Origin: JADCRZ01 sp037718865
Lineage (GTDB): Bacteria; Bacteroidota; Bacteroidia; Chitinophagales; Chitinophagaceae
Direction: 5' to 3'
Length of the DNA: 64,000 nucleotides
NCBI GenBank assembly: GCA_037718865.1
Contig: JBBJMP010000001.1
Coordinates: 310,001-374,000 of the forward strand
Below the pieces are notes generated by a model, which had not been told where the DNA came from, did not search any database, and saw nothing but the letters and a program-made list of their open reading frames with translations. Positions 27,855 through 36,778 of the stretch are shown piece by piece (positions within the stretch are counted from its first letter, which is position 1; every line of letters begins with the position of its first letter). A program made the translations under genes and the position numbers.

Positions 27855-27882
27855 GGAAACTTTTAATGTAACCAAAGTTTCC
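27855..27882. promoter_or_regulatory. Palindromic operator ahead of tetR
   Basis: GGAAACTTT - N10 - AAAGTTTCC: perfect 9-bp half sites, 28 bp in all, starting 19 bp upstream of the tetR ATG. Size and place fit a TetR dimer-of-dimers or extended dimer site. Confidence 0.7.
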
Positions 27883-28084
27883 TATATTAATTTTAGATAA
27901 ATACGCTGAATTGCGATTTTCAGGTGATGAATTGTGGAAATTGGCGAATGGGATGACGCGGGGAACATCTTTAACTATTTTGCTCTAGCATTTACACAAA
28001 ATAGGGGTCCGGCATTCTATTTGCGCATAGCCATCAAGCTGCTAGAAAACCTGCGCATGTTGTTTAGCGGTCTGATCACACTCA

Positions 28085-30208
28085 TCAGTGTTCTTTTGGT
28101 GGGGCTTCTCCAATATATTGATGTGATTCCTGAATGGTCAGTTTTCGGTTACCCATAACCGTCCTTTGGTATTTCCGGCCCGCCTTGTAAACATCGGCCG
28201 GAGACCAAAGCCAATGTTTAACGATGCCGTTACCTTGTGAATCGGTACCTGCAGTGATAAGACTTTTGTTTTTATTCTTAGTACTGAAAGCGACTAATTC
28301 TATTCCTCTTGGAGTCAGATGCTCGATTGTGGCTACCATCTGCTTAGCCGGTATGCACCAGATCCCTGCTCCGTCATGATAACCTATTGCAACATACCTG
28401 CTATCGCCGCTAAAGGCCAAGGTGTAAGCCGGATAGCCTAACTTTATCGCAGCCACTTCAGCTTTGGTTTTAATATTTCTTATCCAGCATGAAAAATGGC
28501 CGGTGGTTGCAATATATTTGCCATCAGGACTAAACATGATATCACTCGCAATAACTCCTTGTTTCCAGTTTAAAAGTTCTTTAAGGTCTGTCAAAGATTG
28601 TACACGCATCATACCATCAGCATTGTATGTTGCCAATAACTTCCCGTCAAAACTGAGGGCAATTTTGACGACAGGGTTATAAGCCTCATATGCTATCTTC
28701 GATCCTTCTTGTGCACCTGTATGTATATTCCATAATCTGATTGTCCTATCGATCTCACTTAACGTTGCTAACCGCCTGCTGTTTCCGCTAAATGCCAACT
28801 GGCTTATTGAGGCCTTATATTTTAAGGTTACCAGATTTGTTCCGGTTAGTGCATCAAAAATCCATGTTGAATCGTTTAAGCTTGCTACTGCCCCTGTTTT
28901 ACCATCAGGACTGAGTGTGACCTTATCTAGCATGCCGGCATTTATTATTAATATTTTCGCCGGAGTATAATTTTGTTGTGCTTCATAATCCCATATCCAC
29001 TTTGGCGCTTCCGAATGCCATATCTGTCCCTTTCCGGTTGCTGCAACCAAGGTTTTACCATCCTGGCTTAAAGCCAGGGCTTTTACCATACCGTCATACT
29101 CTATATCTTGTGTTAAGGATACCGACCGGTTCAAAGCATCTGCTCCCTCATATGTCAGGGAACGGCGTAAGGACTCCAAAGCAAGCAAGAAGCTGAGGAT
29201 TACCCTGTCATCGCTTTGTTTTCCAGGAAGTAACGACTGAGTAGCCAGCTGGCGCGCCAGGGCAATCCTGGTCTGTAGTTCAGCTTCTTTTCTTTGGGCA
29301 TCAGCTATTTGACGCTGTTTAACTGCAATCTTAGTTTGTTCAACAGCATCCTTTCGGCGCTGTTCTGCAATTTGACGCTGCTTTTCTTCAGCCCGTTGCG
29401 CCTTTAAAGCAGTCTCTTTTTCTCTATTAGCCTCATCAGCACTTTTACGGGCCCTTGCTGCATTGGCATCTGCTATATTTCTTTGAAAGTTCGCCTCTTT
29501 GCTTTGGGTCCAAGCAACTATAGCAAGAATCATCAGTCCCATTATAACACCGACTGCAATGCCAAGTGCTATTCTGGATCCACGTGTCCGGGCACGTTGA
29601 CTGGCGAAGATGTAATCCACTTGCAGTGGAGTTGGCTGAGGCAATTTATCCGGCTGGACACTTGTCTTCTTAAGCCAATCTTCAGCTTCTTTTAATCCGT
29701 CTTTCCGTAAAAGATAGCTGTAGTTACGATGATTACTATTCCAGTTGTCGGCATCCAAAAGCAGCCTGCCATGCATTTCCATTAAAATGAAGTCCGTCTT
29801 GATAGCACTACCTAAATTTCTCAGGCCGCCTTCAAAATCATCCCCTGGCCGAAGAAAGGTCCATTGTGGTGCACGCAATGCCGAATCCAGAAGATTGTCA
29901 TCAATGTGATCACGCCTGGAGATAGGCAGAATTTGTTTTTTATGTTCGACTGCGAGGGCAAGCTCATAGAGACAGGCGTCTGATTTTATCGAATCCGGAG
30001 TGATGATGAAAAGGAATGCCTGTGTCCCTAAATTAAATTCGCGTAGCCTTTGCTGATAGTTTTCGCCGGGAACAAGTAACCAATCACCTTTTGCTTCAAT
30101 GTTGTTCTTTAACAGGCCTTGGCACAATTCTCCTACGAATTTTTCATCTTCACGGGCATATGAAATGAAAACACTTGATCTTTGTTGGGATTGGGTATCA
30201 AAATTCAT
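28085..30208 (-). CDS. TIR domain protein with transmembrane segment, coiled coil and seven WD40 repeats
   Basis: 707 residues from the ATG at 30208 (MNFDTQSQQRSSVFISYARE). A longer frame from 30268 adds a 20-residue hydrophobic N-terminus that would put TIR on the wrong side of the membrane. Order: TIR (~10-150) with FISYAREDEKFVGEL and SDACLYEL, whose Glu is the NADase-position residue; a linker with SYLLRKDGLKEAEDWL; one transmembrane helix (~235-257); a long Ala/Arg/Glu/Gln coiled coil (~258-330); seven WD40 repeats (~375-665), one full propeller; a tail with NRKLTIQESHQYIGE. Linker, coil and tail match the C-terminal half of STAND-NTPase/WD40 proteins, but the NTPase is absent. Likely a sensor, possibly NAD-depleting. 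It stands alone. Confidence 0.8.
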   Translation of the reverse strand: MNFDTQSQQRSSVFISYAREDEKFVGELCQGLLKNNIEAKGDWLLVPGENYQQRLREFNLGTQAFLFIITPDSIKSDACLYELALAVEHKKQILPISRRDHIDDNLLDSALRAPQWTFLRPGDDFEGGLRNLGSAIKTDFILMEMHGRLLLDADNWNSNHRNYSYLLRKDGLKEAEDWLKKTSVQPDKLPQPTPLQVDYIFASQRARTRGSRIALGIAVGVIMGLMILAIVAWTQSKEANFQRNIADANAARARKSADEANREKETALKAQRAEEKQRQIAEQRRKDAVEQTKIAVKQRQIADAQRKEAELQTRIALARQLATQSLLPGKQSDDRVILSFLLALESLRRSLTYEGADALNRSVSLTQDIEYDGMVKALALSQDGKTLVAATGKGQIWHSEAPKWIWDYEAQQNYTPAKILIINAGMLDKVTLSPDGKTGAVASLNDSTWIFDALTGTNLVTLKYKASISQLAFSGNSRRLATLSEIDRTIRLWNIHTGAQEGSKIAYEAYNPVVKIALSFDGKLLATYNADGMMRVQSLTDLKELLNWKQGVIASDIMFSPDGKYIATTGHFSCWIRNIKTKAEVAAIKLGYPAYTLAFSGDSRYVAIGYHDGAGIWCIPAKQMVATIEHLTPRGIELVAFSTKNKNKSLITAGTDSQGNGIVKHWLWSPADVYKAGRKYQRTVMGNRKLTIQESHQYIGEAPPKEH

Positions 30209-30298
30209 TAAAGGCATAAATGCAATAAAAGCAACGATCCAAAATACTAAATAAAGAGTGGTAAACAAAGAAGATTTTAATATTTGTAATCTGCAAAT

Positions 30299-30517
30299 CT
30301 ATAATTCAATGCCAATAGATCGATCGAAGTCAACGAGAATATCAATGTCACTGGTAGCAGATAAATCCTCGTGAACCAAAGAACCAAAAAGTCCAATAGT
30401 CTGGACATCATACTTCATCGAGACCGCCTTGCAGAAAATAATTTTATCAAACAAATACCGTGAAAACCACCATAATCCTTTCGCTTCAACCCATACATTG
30501 CAACAGAATGGGTTCAA
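30299..30517 (-). pseudogene. Truncated minimal nucleotidyltransferase (MntA-like) remnant
   Basis: The frame carries the MNT active-site segment IGLFGSLVHEDLSATSDIDI followed by LVDFDRSIGIEL and a stop. The GSx10DxD pattern is that of MntA-type antitoxin nucleotidyltransferases, which normally continue for ~50 more residues. The upstream part does not look like a normal N-terminus, and no HEPN partner is present. The remnant overlaps the leader of the DUF502 gene. Read as a decayed gene. Confidence 0.6.
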
Positions 30518-30579
30518 TTAACCACATACGTCCAGTAGTAGGCAATTTGTTAGTAGGTTTGTGGCCTAACCATAATACT

Positions 30580-31233
30580 ATGAATACCGATAACGCTTAC
30601 GAAAGCAGGTGGAAATGGAACCGGATCTTTCAATATTTCTTGCAGGGAGTGCTTGTTACGGCTCCCCTGGCTATAACCATTTACCTGATTTACTGGTTCG
30701 TCTCCACGGTAGATAGCTGGATACCCATTTTTCCCATGAAGGATGAAGCAGGAAATGTCATCAACCGGAACTACGGACTTGGATTTGTTATCATCATCGT
30801 TGCACTGACCATCATGGGTTACCTTAGTTCTAATTTCATTACGAGCAAGATATTCAGTCTGTTTGATACCTGGCTGGAACGCACCCCGGGGATAAAATTT
30901 ATTTACTCATCCATAAGGGACTTCTTCGAAGCTTTTGCCGGCAACAAAAGGAAATTCAATAAAGCCGTACTGATAAACGTGCATAGTGCTGAGGTATGGC
31001 AGATCGGGTTCATCACCGATGATGACGCAGGCGAACTTGGTTTGAAAGATTATATTACCGTTTATGTTCCTTTGTCGTACTCCTTTGCCGGCACCACCTA
31101 TATTGTTCCAAAGAGCAAGGTCAGAAAGATTGAACACATAAGTGCAGGGGAAGCCTTGAAATATACTGTCTCCGGGGGCATAGCCGAACTGGAAGATGAA
31201 GAAGAGAAGGGGAAAATACATCATAGACATTAA
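30580..31233 (+). CDS. DUF502 family membrane protein
   Basis: 217 residues from the ATG at 30580 (MNTDNAYESRWKWNRIFQYF). An earlier ATG at 30460 would add 40 residues lying over the nucleotidyltransferase remnant and is unlikely. Two transmembrane helices (VTAPLAITIYLIYWFVSTVD and LGFVIIIVALTIMGYLSS) are followed by the conserved ERTPGIKFIYSSIRDFFEAF. Function unknown. A TAGGTTTG -7-like box lies at 30554-30561. Confidence 0.85.
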   Translation: MNTDNAYESRWKWNRIFQYFLQGVLVTAPLAITIYLIYWFVSTVDSWIPIFPMKDEAGNVINRNYGLGFVIIIVALTIMGYLSSNFITSKIFSLFDTWLERTPGIKFIYSSIRDFFEAFAGNKRKFNKAVLINVHSAEVWQIGFITDDDAGELGLKDYITVYVPLSYSFAGTTYIVPKSKVRKIEHISAGEALKYTVSGGIAELEDEEEKGKIHHRH

Positions 31234-31242
31234 ATAACAACC

Positions 31243-32208
31243 ATGAAAAAAGCGCTCCTGCTTTCTTTAAACCTATTCATTTTTAACTATTGCTTTTGCT
31301 GGGGCTTTTTCGGACACCAGAAGATAAATTATTATGCGGTATTCTTATTACCGCCGAAGATGATGGTATTGTATAAGCCGAACATCGGTTTCCTTAGCGA
31401 ACACGCTGTTGATCCTGACAAACGGCGATATGTTGTACCAGATGAAGGACCACGGCATTTTATCGATATAGATAATTATGGCAAATACCCGTTCAGCGAA
31501 TTACCCCGGAACTGGGACTCTGCAGTGGCCGTTTTTGGCAAGGATACCATTACAGCAAATGGCATTGTTCCCTGGTGGACGCTGATCATGCTACAGCGGC
31601 TTACCAATGCGTTTAAAAAAAAAGATCAGAAATCGATCCTAAAACTCTCCGCAGAGATCGGGCATTATGTTTCAGATGCCCATGTTCCCCTTCATGCCTG
31701 CCATAATCACAATGGTCAGTTTACAAACCAGAAAGGGATCCATGGTTTATGGGAAAGCCGGGTACCTGAATTGCTTGCAGACAAAGAATGGGACTTCTTT
31801 ATCGGGACAGCAAGATATATTTACAATCCTTCAGATTTTATCTGGACCAGGGTGTTGGAAAGTGCAGCCGCTGCTGACACCGTACTGCTCATGGAATCAA
31901 TATTGAGTAACCGATTTTCGCCAGATCAGAAATATGCTTTTGAAACACGAAAAGACCTGATAGTTCGCCAGTACTCCGCCGCGTATTCGATCGCCTACAA
32001 TAAGATGTTGAAGGGGATGATAGAACGCCGGATGCGTCAGTCGGTTTTTGCCATAGCATCGTTTTGGTATACGGCCTGGGTGAATGCCGGGCAGCCCGAC
32101 CTGACTAACTTATCCAATAAGACATTTTCACCCGAGGAATTAAATGATTTTGACGTATTAAATGCAAGCTGGCAAAAGGCTACTTCACCGGAACATGATT
32201 GCTATTGA
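31243..32208 (+). CDS. Secreted zinc-dependent phospholipase C / S1-P1 nuclease-fold protein
   Basis: 321 residues. A signal peptide ends at FCWGFFGHQK, so Trp20 would become the mature N-terminus that ligates zinc in this fold. Other ligand motifs: HYVSDAHVPLHA with CHNHNGQ (~150-170) and GIHGLWES (~180). It is a three-zinc hydrolase of the phospholipase C / S1-P1 nuclease superfamily; which activity cannot be told. The start is 9 bp after the DUF502 stop, so the two are probably co-transcribed. Confidence 0.8.
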   Translation: MKKALLLSLNLFIFNYCFCWGFFGHQKINYYAVFLLPPKMMVLYKPNIGFLSEHAVDPDKRRYVVPDEGPRHFIDIDNYGKYPFSELPRNWDSAVAVFGKDTITANGIVPWWTLIMLQRLTNAFKKKDQKSILKLSAEIGHYVSDAHVPLHACHNHNGQFTNQKGIHGLWESRVPELLADKEWDFFIGTARYIYNPSDFIWTRVLESAAAADTVLLMESILSNRFSPDQKYAFETRKDLIVRQYSAAYSIAYNKMLKGMIERRMRQSVFAIASFWYTAWVNAGQPDLTNLSNKTFSPEELNDFDVLNASWQKATSPEHDCY

Positions 32209-32421
32209 CCGCTAGGGTCGAAGTCGGGCATCAAACTTTTCAACCAGGACTAGCAGTGTTCAATAAGCGCCATTTATCATTCCGGCTACTGATGCACTTG
32301 CGTTTTTCGGTTTGCAAAAATCGTTTTCGTTTGTAGGTTGGGTTTAGCTTCTCGTCTTATATTTTCATTAGCACTTTAAGTCAAAAACTTTCATTCATCA
32401 TTGTCATGATCGTTACCGTTA

Positions 32422-32445
32422 TTTCACCCTTTTTTTAGGGTGAAA
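32422..32445. other. Perfect 9-bp hairpin at left edge of the Rhs island
   Basis: TTTCACCCT - TTTTTT - AGGGTGAAA: perfect 9-bp stem with a T6 loop, 214 bp after the phospholipase-like gene. The rest of 32209-32757 holds no protein gene; its content changes from AT-rich to GC-rich near 32495. Confidence 0.45.
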
Positions 32446-32578
32446 GCACTGGTGTTATTTTGATTTAGTGTTTGAAATTAGCGGTATTACTTTCAAGTTG
32501 GCGGGCGGAGTTCAGCGCAGCGTGTGTGGCTGGCGTTCTCGTGCCGCGCACACAGCATGATCAGTCCGATGGGCAAGA

Positions 32579-32623
32579 GGCACGAGTACCCAACCGCACA
32601 GGGCCAGGCGGCATACTCGCGCC
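32579..32623. repeat. Left imperfect direct repeat flanking the Rhs cassette
   Basis: 45 bp from GGCACGAGTAC to GCATACTCGCGCC. It recurs, imperfectly, at 37434-37479 on the far side of the Rhs/immunity genes. Shared blocks are GGCACGAGTAC, GCACA, GGCCA and GCATACTCGC. The ends form an imperfect inverted repeat (CACGAGTA / TACTCGCG), so each copy can fold. Confidence 0.6.
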
Positions 32624-32633
32624 AGAGGTTCTG

Positions 32634-32720
32634 GGTAGCAAGAAAGCCCCTAACCTCGTCAGAGGTTAAAGGTCGGTAGCAAGAAAGGTCCCCTTATTAA
32701 CACCGCTCCGTAGGTGCGGA
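32634..32720. repeat. Mosaic of short repeats and palindromes before rhs
   Basis: Two copies of GGTAGCAAGAAAG (32634-32646, 32675-32687), the perfect palindrome AACCTC-GTCA-GAGGTT (32652-32667) and TCCG-TAGGTG-CGGA (32707-32720). It looks like a cluster of small intergenic repeats. Purpose unknown. Confidence 0.45.
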
Positions 32721-32885
32721 ACAAGGGCGTTTTTAAATCATTAATTCATTGTCAACGATGACCACGAAAGATCTTCTAAGGCTACCCTTTTTGTCTGGGG
32801 CCCTTCTGGCTGCCCTGGTGAGCTATTCTCAGGTCGCTCCCCGGGGAGGTATGATTTAAAGCCCGGTTATGTCAGGAGTTTTGAG

Positions 32886-35800
32886 GTGCTGGCCCCGCTG
32901 CAGGATCCGGTGTTGGTGGGCTCCCTGCCTGTTGGCGCCCTTCGCCAGTCGACCACTTATGTCGACGGGCTGGGAAGGCCGCTGCAGACGGTGTTAAGAC
33001 AGGCCTCCAGGGCCGGCAGCGGTGCTGCCACCGACCTGGTGACAGCGGTGGTCCATGACCCGATGGGCAGGCAGACCTACCACTACCTGCCCTTTGCCTC
33101 CGGCAGCGACCAGGGCGGTTTCAAAACGGATCCTTTCTGGGAGCAGGCGGCGTTTTACGACCGCCAGCTACACGACCAGGGCGAGAGGTATTATTACGGC
33201 AGGACCACTTACGAAGCCTCACCCCTGAACCGGGTCCTGAGCACCTATGCTGCCGGCAACAGCTGGGCCGGCTCTGAGCCCGAAGCCCTGGCGGCCGACC
33301 GCCATGGGGTGGAGATGTCATATCTTGTCCAGGAGGGCTCCGACCAGGTGAAGTCCTGGAAGGTAGCAGGGAACAGCATCTACGCCCAGGGCGATTATGC
33401 CCCCGGACAGTTATCCGAAACCCTCACCCTGGATGAAGACCGCAAAAAGGTGGTCGAGTATAAGGACCAGGAAGGAAAGATGGTACTCAAGAAGGTGCAG
33501 CTCTCCGGGCACCCTTCCCCGGGCCATGAGGGGTGGCTTTGCACCTATTACGTCTATGATGAGCTGGGACTGCTGCGTCTGGTGATCCAGCCGCGGGCAG
33601 TGGAGGAGCTGGCCAGGCCGGCCGTGAACTGGCAGCTGTCCACGCTGCTGCTTGAGGAGCAGTGTTTTCAGTACAGCTACGACTCCCGCAGGCTCATGAT
33701 CACCAAAAAGGTTCCCGGCGCAGGGCAGATAAGGATGGTCCATGACTCCCGGGACCGGCTGGTGATGACCCAGGACGCTAACCTGAGAAAGGATCACCAG
33801 TGGCTGTACACGCACTATGATGATCTTAACCGGCCCCTGGCTACAGGACTGCTGAGCGACCCTGTGCACTTTGAGGATCATGCCTATCACCTGCAGCATG
33901 CCAGGGCCAGCTCATCCTATCCCTACCCGGGCAGCTACACCACCGTGGAGCTGAGCCGCAGTTTTTATGATGGTTATGAGTGGCTGGGTAAGTACCCGAC
34001 CCCTTTTGGGAGCTGGAGAGCAACCAGCCATGAGGGGTATTTACTGCCGTCATCCCCCACCAGCTTTCCTTATGCTGAAGGTGTGGTACAAAGCGGCTCG
34101 GTTCGGGGCCTGGTCACCGGCACAAGGACAAAGGTGCTGGGAAGGGATGATTATCTGTACAGCATCACTTACTATGATGATAAGGGGAGGGTGATACAGG
34201 CTGGGAGCACTAACCTTTCCGGTGGTGTGGACGTGACCACCACCCAGTACAGCCATAGCGGCATGGTGCTGCTTCAGATCGCCGTTGGACAAAAAGGGGG
34301 TACTGACCCCCAGGAGCATACGGTGATCACCGAGACGGCCTATGATGAGCTGTGGAGGGTAGCGACCCTGTCAAAGACGGTGATCAGCACCCGTGGGGGA
34401 GAGACGGTTACCAAACCCCGACAGGTCATCGTCAGAAACGGCTATGACGCCCTGGGGCGCCTCAGCGATAAGACCCTGGGCCATTCTTCCCATAGCGATG
34501 ATGGCCTGGAGAAACTAAGTTATGGCTACAACATCCGCGGCTGGCTGCGGGGTGTCAACAGCCATTCCCTCAGGGAGGGTAGTAGTAGTCATCACTGGTT
34601 TGGGATGGAGCTGGGCTATGACAAAGGGATCGCGGGAGCCGGCGGCGGCCCTGGCAAACCGCAGTTCAATGGCAACATCAGCCGGGCGGTCTGGCAGAGC
34701 AGGGGTGACGGGGTGAAGAGGCAATATGATTTTGCCTATGATGAGGCCAACCGCCTGCTCAAAGGGGACTACCAGCAAAGGGAAGCTAATGGCAGCTGGG
34801 GCAGTGCCACCATGAACTTCAGCATGAGGATGGGCGACGGGATAGATCCCACGACGGCTTATGACGCCAATGGCAATATCAAAGCGATGAGCCAGCAGGG
34901 GTGGAGGGCAGCAAACCCAGGAGCAGAGCTGGACAAGCTGGAGTATAGTTACCTGCTCGGTGGCTTGAGCAATAAACTCCGGGAGGTCAAGGATGGCTCA
35001 GCGCTGGGCAGTGGCGGCAGCGACTTCAGGGATGGGAACCATGATGGCAGTGATGACTACAGCTATGATGATAACGGCAACCTTACCGGTGACCGCAACA
35101 AAGCGATCAGCCGTATCAGCTACAACCACCTGAACCTGCCCGGGCAGATAACCATCTTGCAGCAGGATGTCCTAAGGGAAAAAGGAAGGATCACCTACAC
35201 CTATGACGCCCTGGGCAACAAGCTAAGCAAAGAAACCCTGGACAGGACCGTCACCCCGCAGAAGACAACCACGACCCTTTACCTGGGAGCGATGGTCTAC
35301 CAGGATGATGAGCTGCAGTTCATCAGCCATGAAGAAGGCAGGATACGCTTTGAGAAGGCTGGCGGGGGTTCCTGCAGCACACAAGGGGCCAGGTTGGAGT
35401 ATGACTATTTTATCAGGGACCACCTGGGCAACATAAGGATGGTGCTGACGGAGCAAAAAGCAGTGGACTGTTATCCGGCTGCTGGTCTGGAAAAGGCGAA
35501 CCTGGCCCGGGAGCAACAGGTGTATGATATCAAAGAGGGTCAGGTAGAAGATCTTGCTGCCGATGTCAAGGAGCGTCATCCCGGTCTGCAGGACCGTGCC
35601 TACCGGGTTGTGAACGCTGCGGGAGAGAAGACAGGCCTGGGCATGGTGCTAAAGGTGATGGCCGGCGATGAGGTGATGATCAGGGCTGAGTCTGTGTACA
35701 TGCCGCCGGTGGAACAGGCCGGTGCGGGAAGTACCGGGGCGGTGGTCCTGGGGGAGCTGCTGAGCGGGTTCTTAAGTTCAGCAGGGGCAGCCGTCAAGGG

Positions 35801-36170
35801 AGGCCCTGGTGCGGACATACTGGCTGGCAGTGCGGTGGCAGGTCCCCTGAACGCTTTTATCCATGATCCCCGTCGGTCGACACCGGCAGCTGTTCCCAGG
35901 GCATACCTGAACTATATCCATTTTGACGGGCAGCTGAACTATGTTGACGGCGGCTTTGAGAGGGTCAACGATTATGACAACACGGGCTACCGGAACCACG
36001 ACAGGTTTACCGGCAGCCCGGTAAAAATAACTAAGAACGGATATTTGTATATTTATGTGAGCAATGAAAGTGAGCTCAAGGTGCTCTTTGACAATCTGCA
36101 GGTCACCCATGTGAGGGGCCCGCTGCTTGAAGAAACGCATTACTATCCTTTCGGACGATGGAGGGGATAA
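32886..36170 (+). CDS. Rhs core: DUF6443-like domain and YD repeats (main open frame)
   Basis: 1,094 residues from a GTG, though the frame is open upstream and homology begins near 32850 (YDLKPGYVRSFEVLAPLQDP). The N-terminal DUF6443 domain has TTYVDGLGRPLQTVLRQ; at least ten YD repeats follow (YDALGRLSDK, YDANGNIKAM, YDDNGNLTGD); then DHLGNIRMVLT. It ends at EETHYYPFGRWRG through a frameshift just after YYPFG. The core is strikingly GC-rich (72% in one 60-base line, 33001-33060) against roughly 43% around it. Rhs proteins form hollow beta shells that enclose a C-terminal toxin. Confidence 0.85.
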   Translation: MLAPLQDPVLVGSLPVGALRQSTTYVDGLGRPLQTVLRQASRAGSGAATDLVTAVVHDPMGRQTYHYLPFASGSDQGGFKTDPFWEQAAFYDRQLHDQGERYYYGRTTYEASPLNRVLSTYAAGNSWAGSEPEALAADRHGVEMSYLVQEGSDQVKSWKVAGNSIYAQGDYAPGQLSETLTLDEDRKKVVEYKDQEGKMVLKKVQLSGHPSPGHEGWLCTYYVYDELGLLRLVIQPRAVEELARPAVNWQLSTLLLEEQCFQYSYDSRRLMITKKVPGAGQIRMVHDSRDRLVMTQDANLRKDHQWLYTHYDDLNRPLATGLLSDPVHFEDHAYHLQHARASSSYPYPGSYTTVELSRSFYDGYEWLGKYPTPFGSWRATSHEGYLLPSSPTSFPYAEGVVQSGSVRGLVTGTRTKVLGRDDYLYSITYYDDKGRVIQAGSTNLSGGVDVTTTQYSHSGMVLLQIAVGQKGGTDPQEHTVITETAYDELWRVATLSKTVISTRGGETVTKPRQVIVRNGYDALGRLSDKTLGHSSHSDDGLEKLSYGYNIRGWLRGVNSHSLREGSSSHHWFGMELGYDKGIAGAGGGPGKPQFNGNISRAVWQSRGDGVKRQYDFAYDEANRLLKGDYQQREANGSWGSATMNFSMRMGDGIDPTTAYDANGNIKAMSQQGWRAANPGAELDKLEYSYLLGGLSNKLREVKDGSALGSGGSDFRDGNHDGSDDYSYDDNGNLTGDRNKAISRISYNHLNLPGQITILQQDVLREKGRITYTYDALGNKLSKETLDRTVTPQKTTTTLYLGAMVYQDDELQFISHEEGRIRFEKAGGGSCSTQGARLEYDYFIRDHLGNIRMVLTEQKAVDCYPAAGLEKANLAREQQVYDIKEGQVEDLAADVKERHPGLQDRAYRVVNAAGEKTGLGMVLKVMAGDEVMIRAESVYMPPVEQAGAGSTGAVVLGELLSGFLSSAGAAVKGGPGADILAGSAVAGPLNAFIHDPRRSTPAAVPRAYLNYIHFDGQLNYVDGGFERVNDYDNTGYRNHDRFTGSPVKITKNGYLYIYVSNESELKVLFDNLQVTHVRGPLLEETHYYPFGRWRG

Positions 36171-36778
36171 GTAGTAAGGCGGCGGGTGGGGTGGAGAATA
36201 GGAAGAAGTATAATGGGATTGAATTTGAAAATGATTTGGATTTAGGTGTTTATGATGCCAACTTCCGGGAACTAGACCCGCAAACTGGAAGATGGTGGCA
36301 GATAGACCCAAAGACGGAGAACATGGAGGGCTGGAGTCCGTATGCTTCCAATTATGATAATCCGATAAGATATAGTGATCCTTTAGGTGATGAGCCGAAT
36401 GATGGTGGCCCAGGTGATCCATCGAGATTAGCAACACAAATTTGGGGAGGAGTAAAGGCCGTTGGTGGTCTTGCTGAAATGGCTGTTGGTGCTGTTGGTG
36501 GAGCTGCAACATCATGGACTGGTGTAGGTGCAGTTTTAGGAGGTGCTGCAGTTGTGCATGGTGCTGATGTTGTATCATCAGGACTTTCTCAAATATTTAG
36601 CGGTACAGAAACAAAAACATTTACAGAGCAAGGAATAAGTAAATGCTTACAGGCAACCGGCGTTTCGATAGCAACTTCTAATACGATTGCTGGTTATACT
36701 GATGCTGGAATTAGTATTGCATTAACTGCAGGTGCAGGTTCTGCTGCCAATTGGTTCAAAACTGAATACCGCTTCTAA
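36158..36778 (+). CDS. Rhs C-terminal segment in a second frame
   Basis: 206 residues. It overlaps the core frame by 13 bases and continues it in another frame: MEGISSKAAGGVENRKKYNG, then the Rhs-associated core VYDANFRELDPQTGRWWQID and NPIRYSDPLGDEP, the boundary before the variable tip. The rest is a Gly/Ala-rich linker. In intact relatives YYPFG is followed by LTMxGISSKA; here bases are missing. GC content falls sharply to ~38%. It is probably not translated as its own protein. Confidence 0.7.
   Translation: MEGISSKAAGGVENRKKYNGIEFENDLDLGVYDANFRELDPQTGRWWQIDPKTENMEGWSPYASNYDNPIRYSDPLGDEPNDGGPGDPSRLATQIWGGVKAVGGLAEMAVGAVGGAATSWTGVGAVLGGAAVVHGADVVSSGLSQIFSGTETKTFTEQGISKCLQATGVSIATSNTIAGYTDAGISIALTAGAGSAANWFKTEYRF

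Noticed and set aside
27934..28158. 74-codon frame between tetR and the TIR gene
   Set aside because: Runs into the end of the TIR gene on the other strand and has no protein-like pattern beyond one hydrophobic run.
32472..32669. Short open frame in the left flank of the Rhs island
   Set aside because: Overlaps the direct repeat and palindromes; the translation is unlike any protein.
32838..36160. Programmed frameshifting as an explanation of the rhs breaks
   Set aside because: Four shifts in mixed directions, no slippery heptamer plus pseudoknot seen; decay or recombination is simpler.
35778..36578. 266-codon open frame opposite the rhs end
   Set aside because: His/Gln/Ser-rich low-complexity shadow of a GC-rich and repetitive coding strand; no family features.
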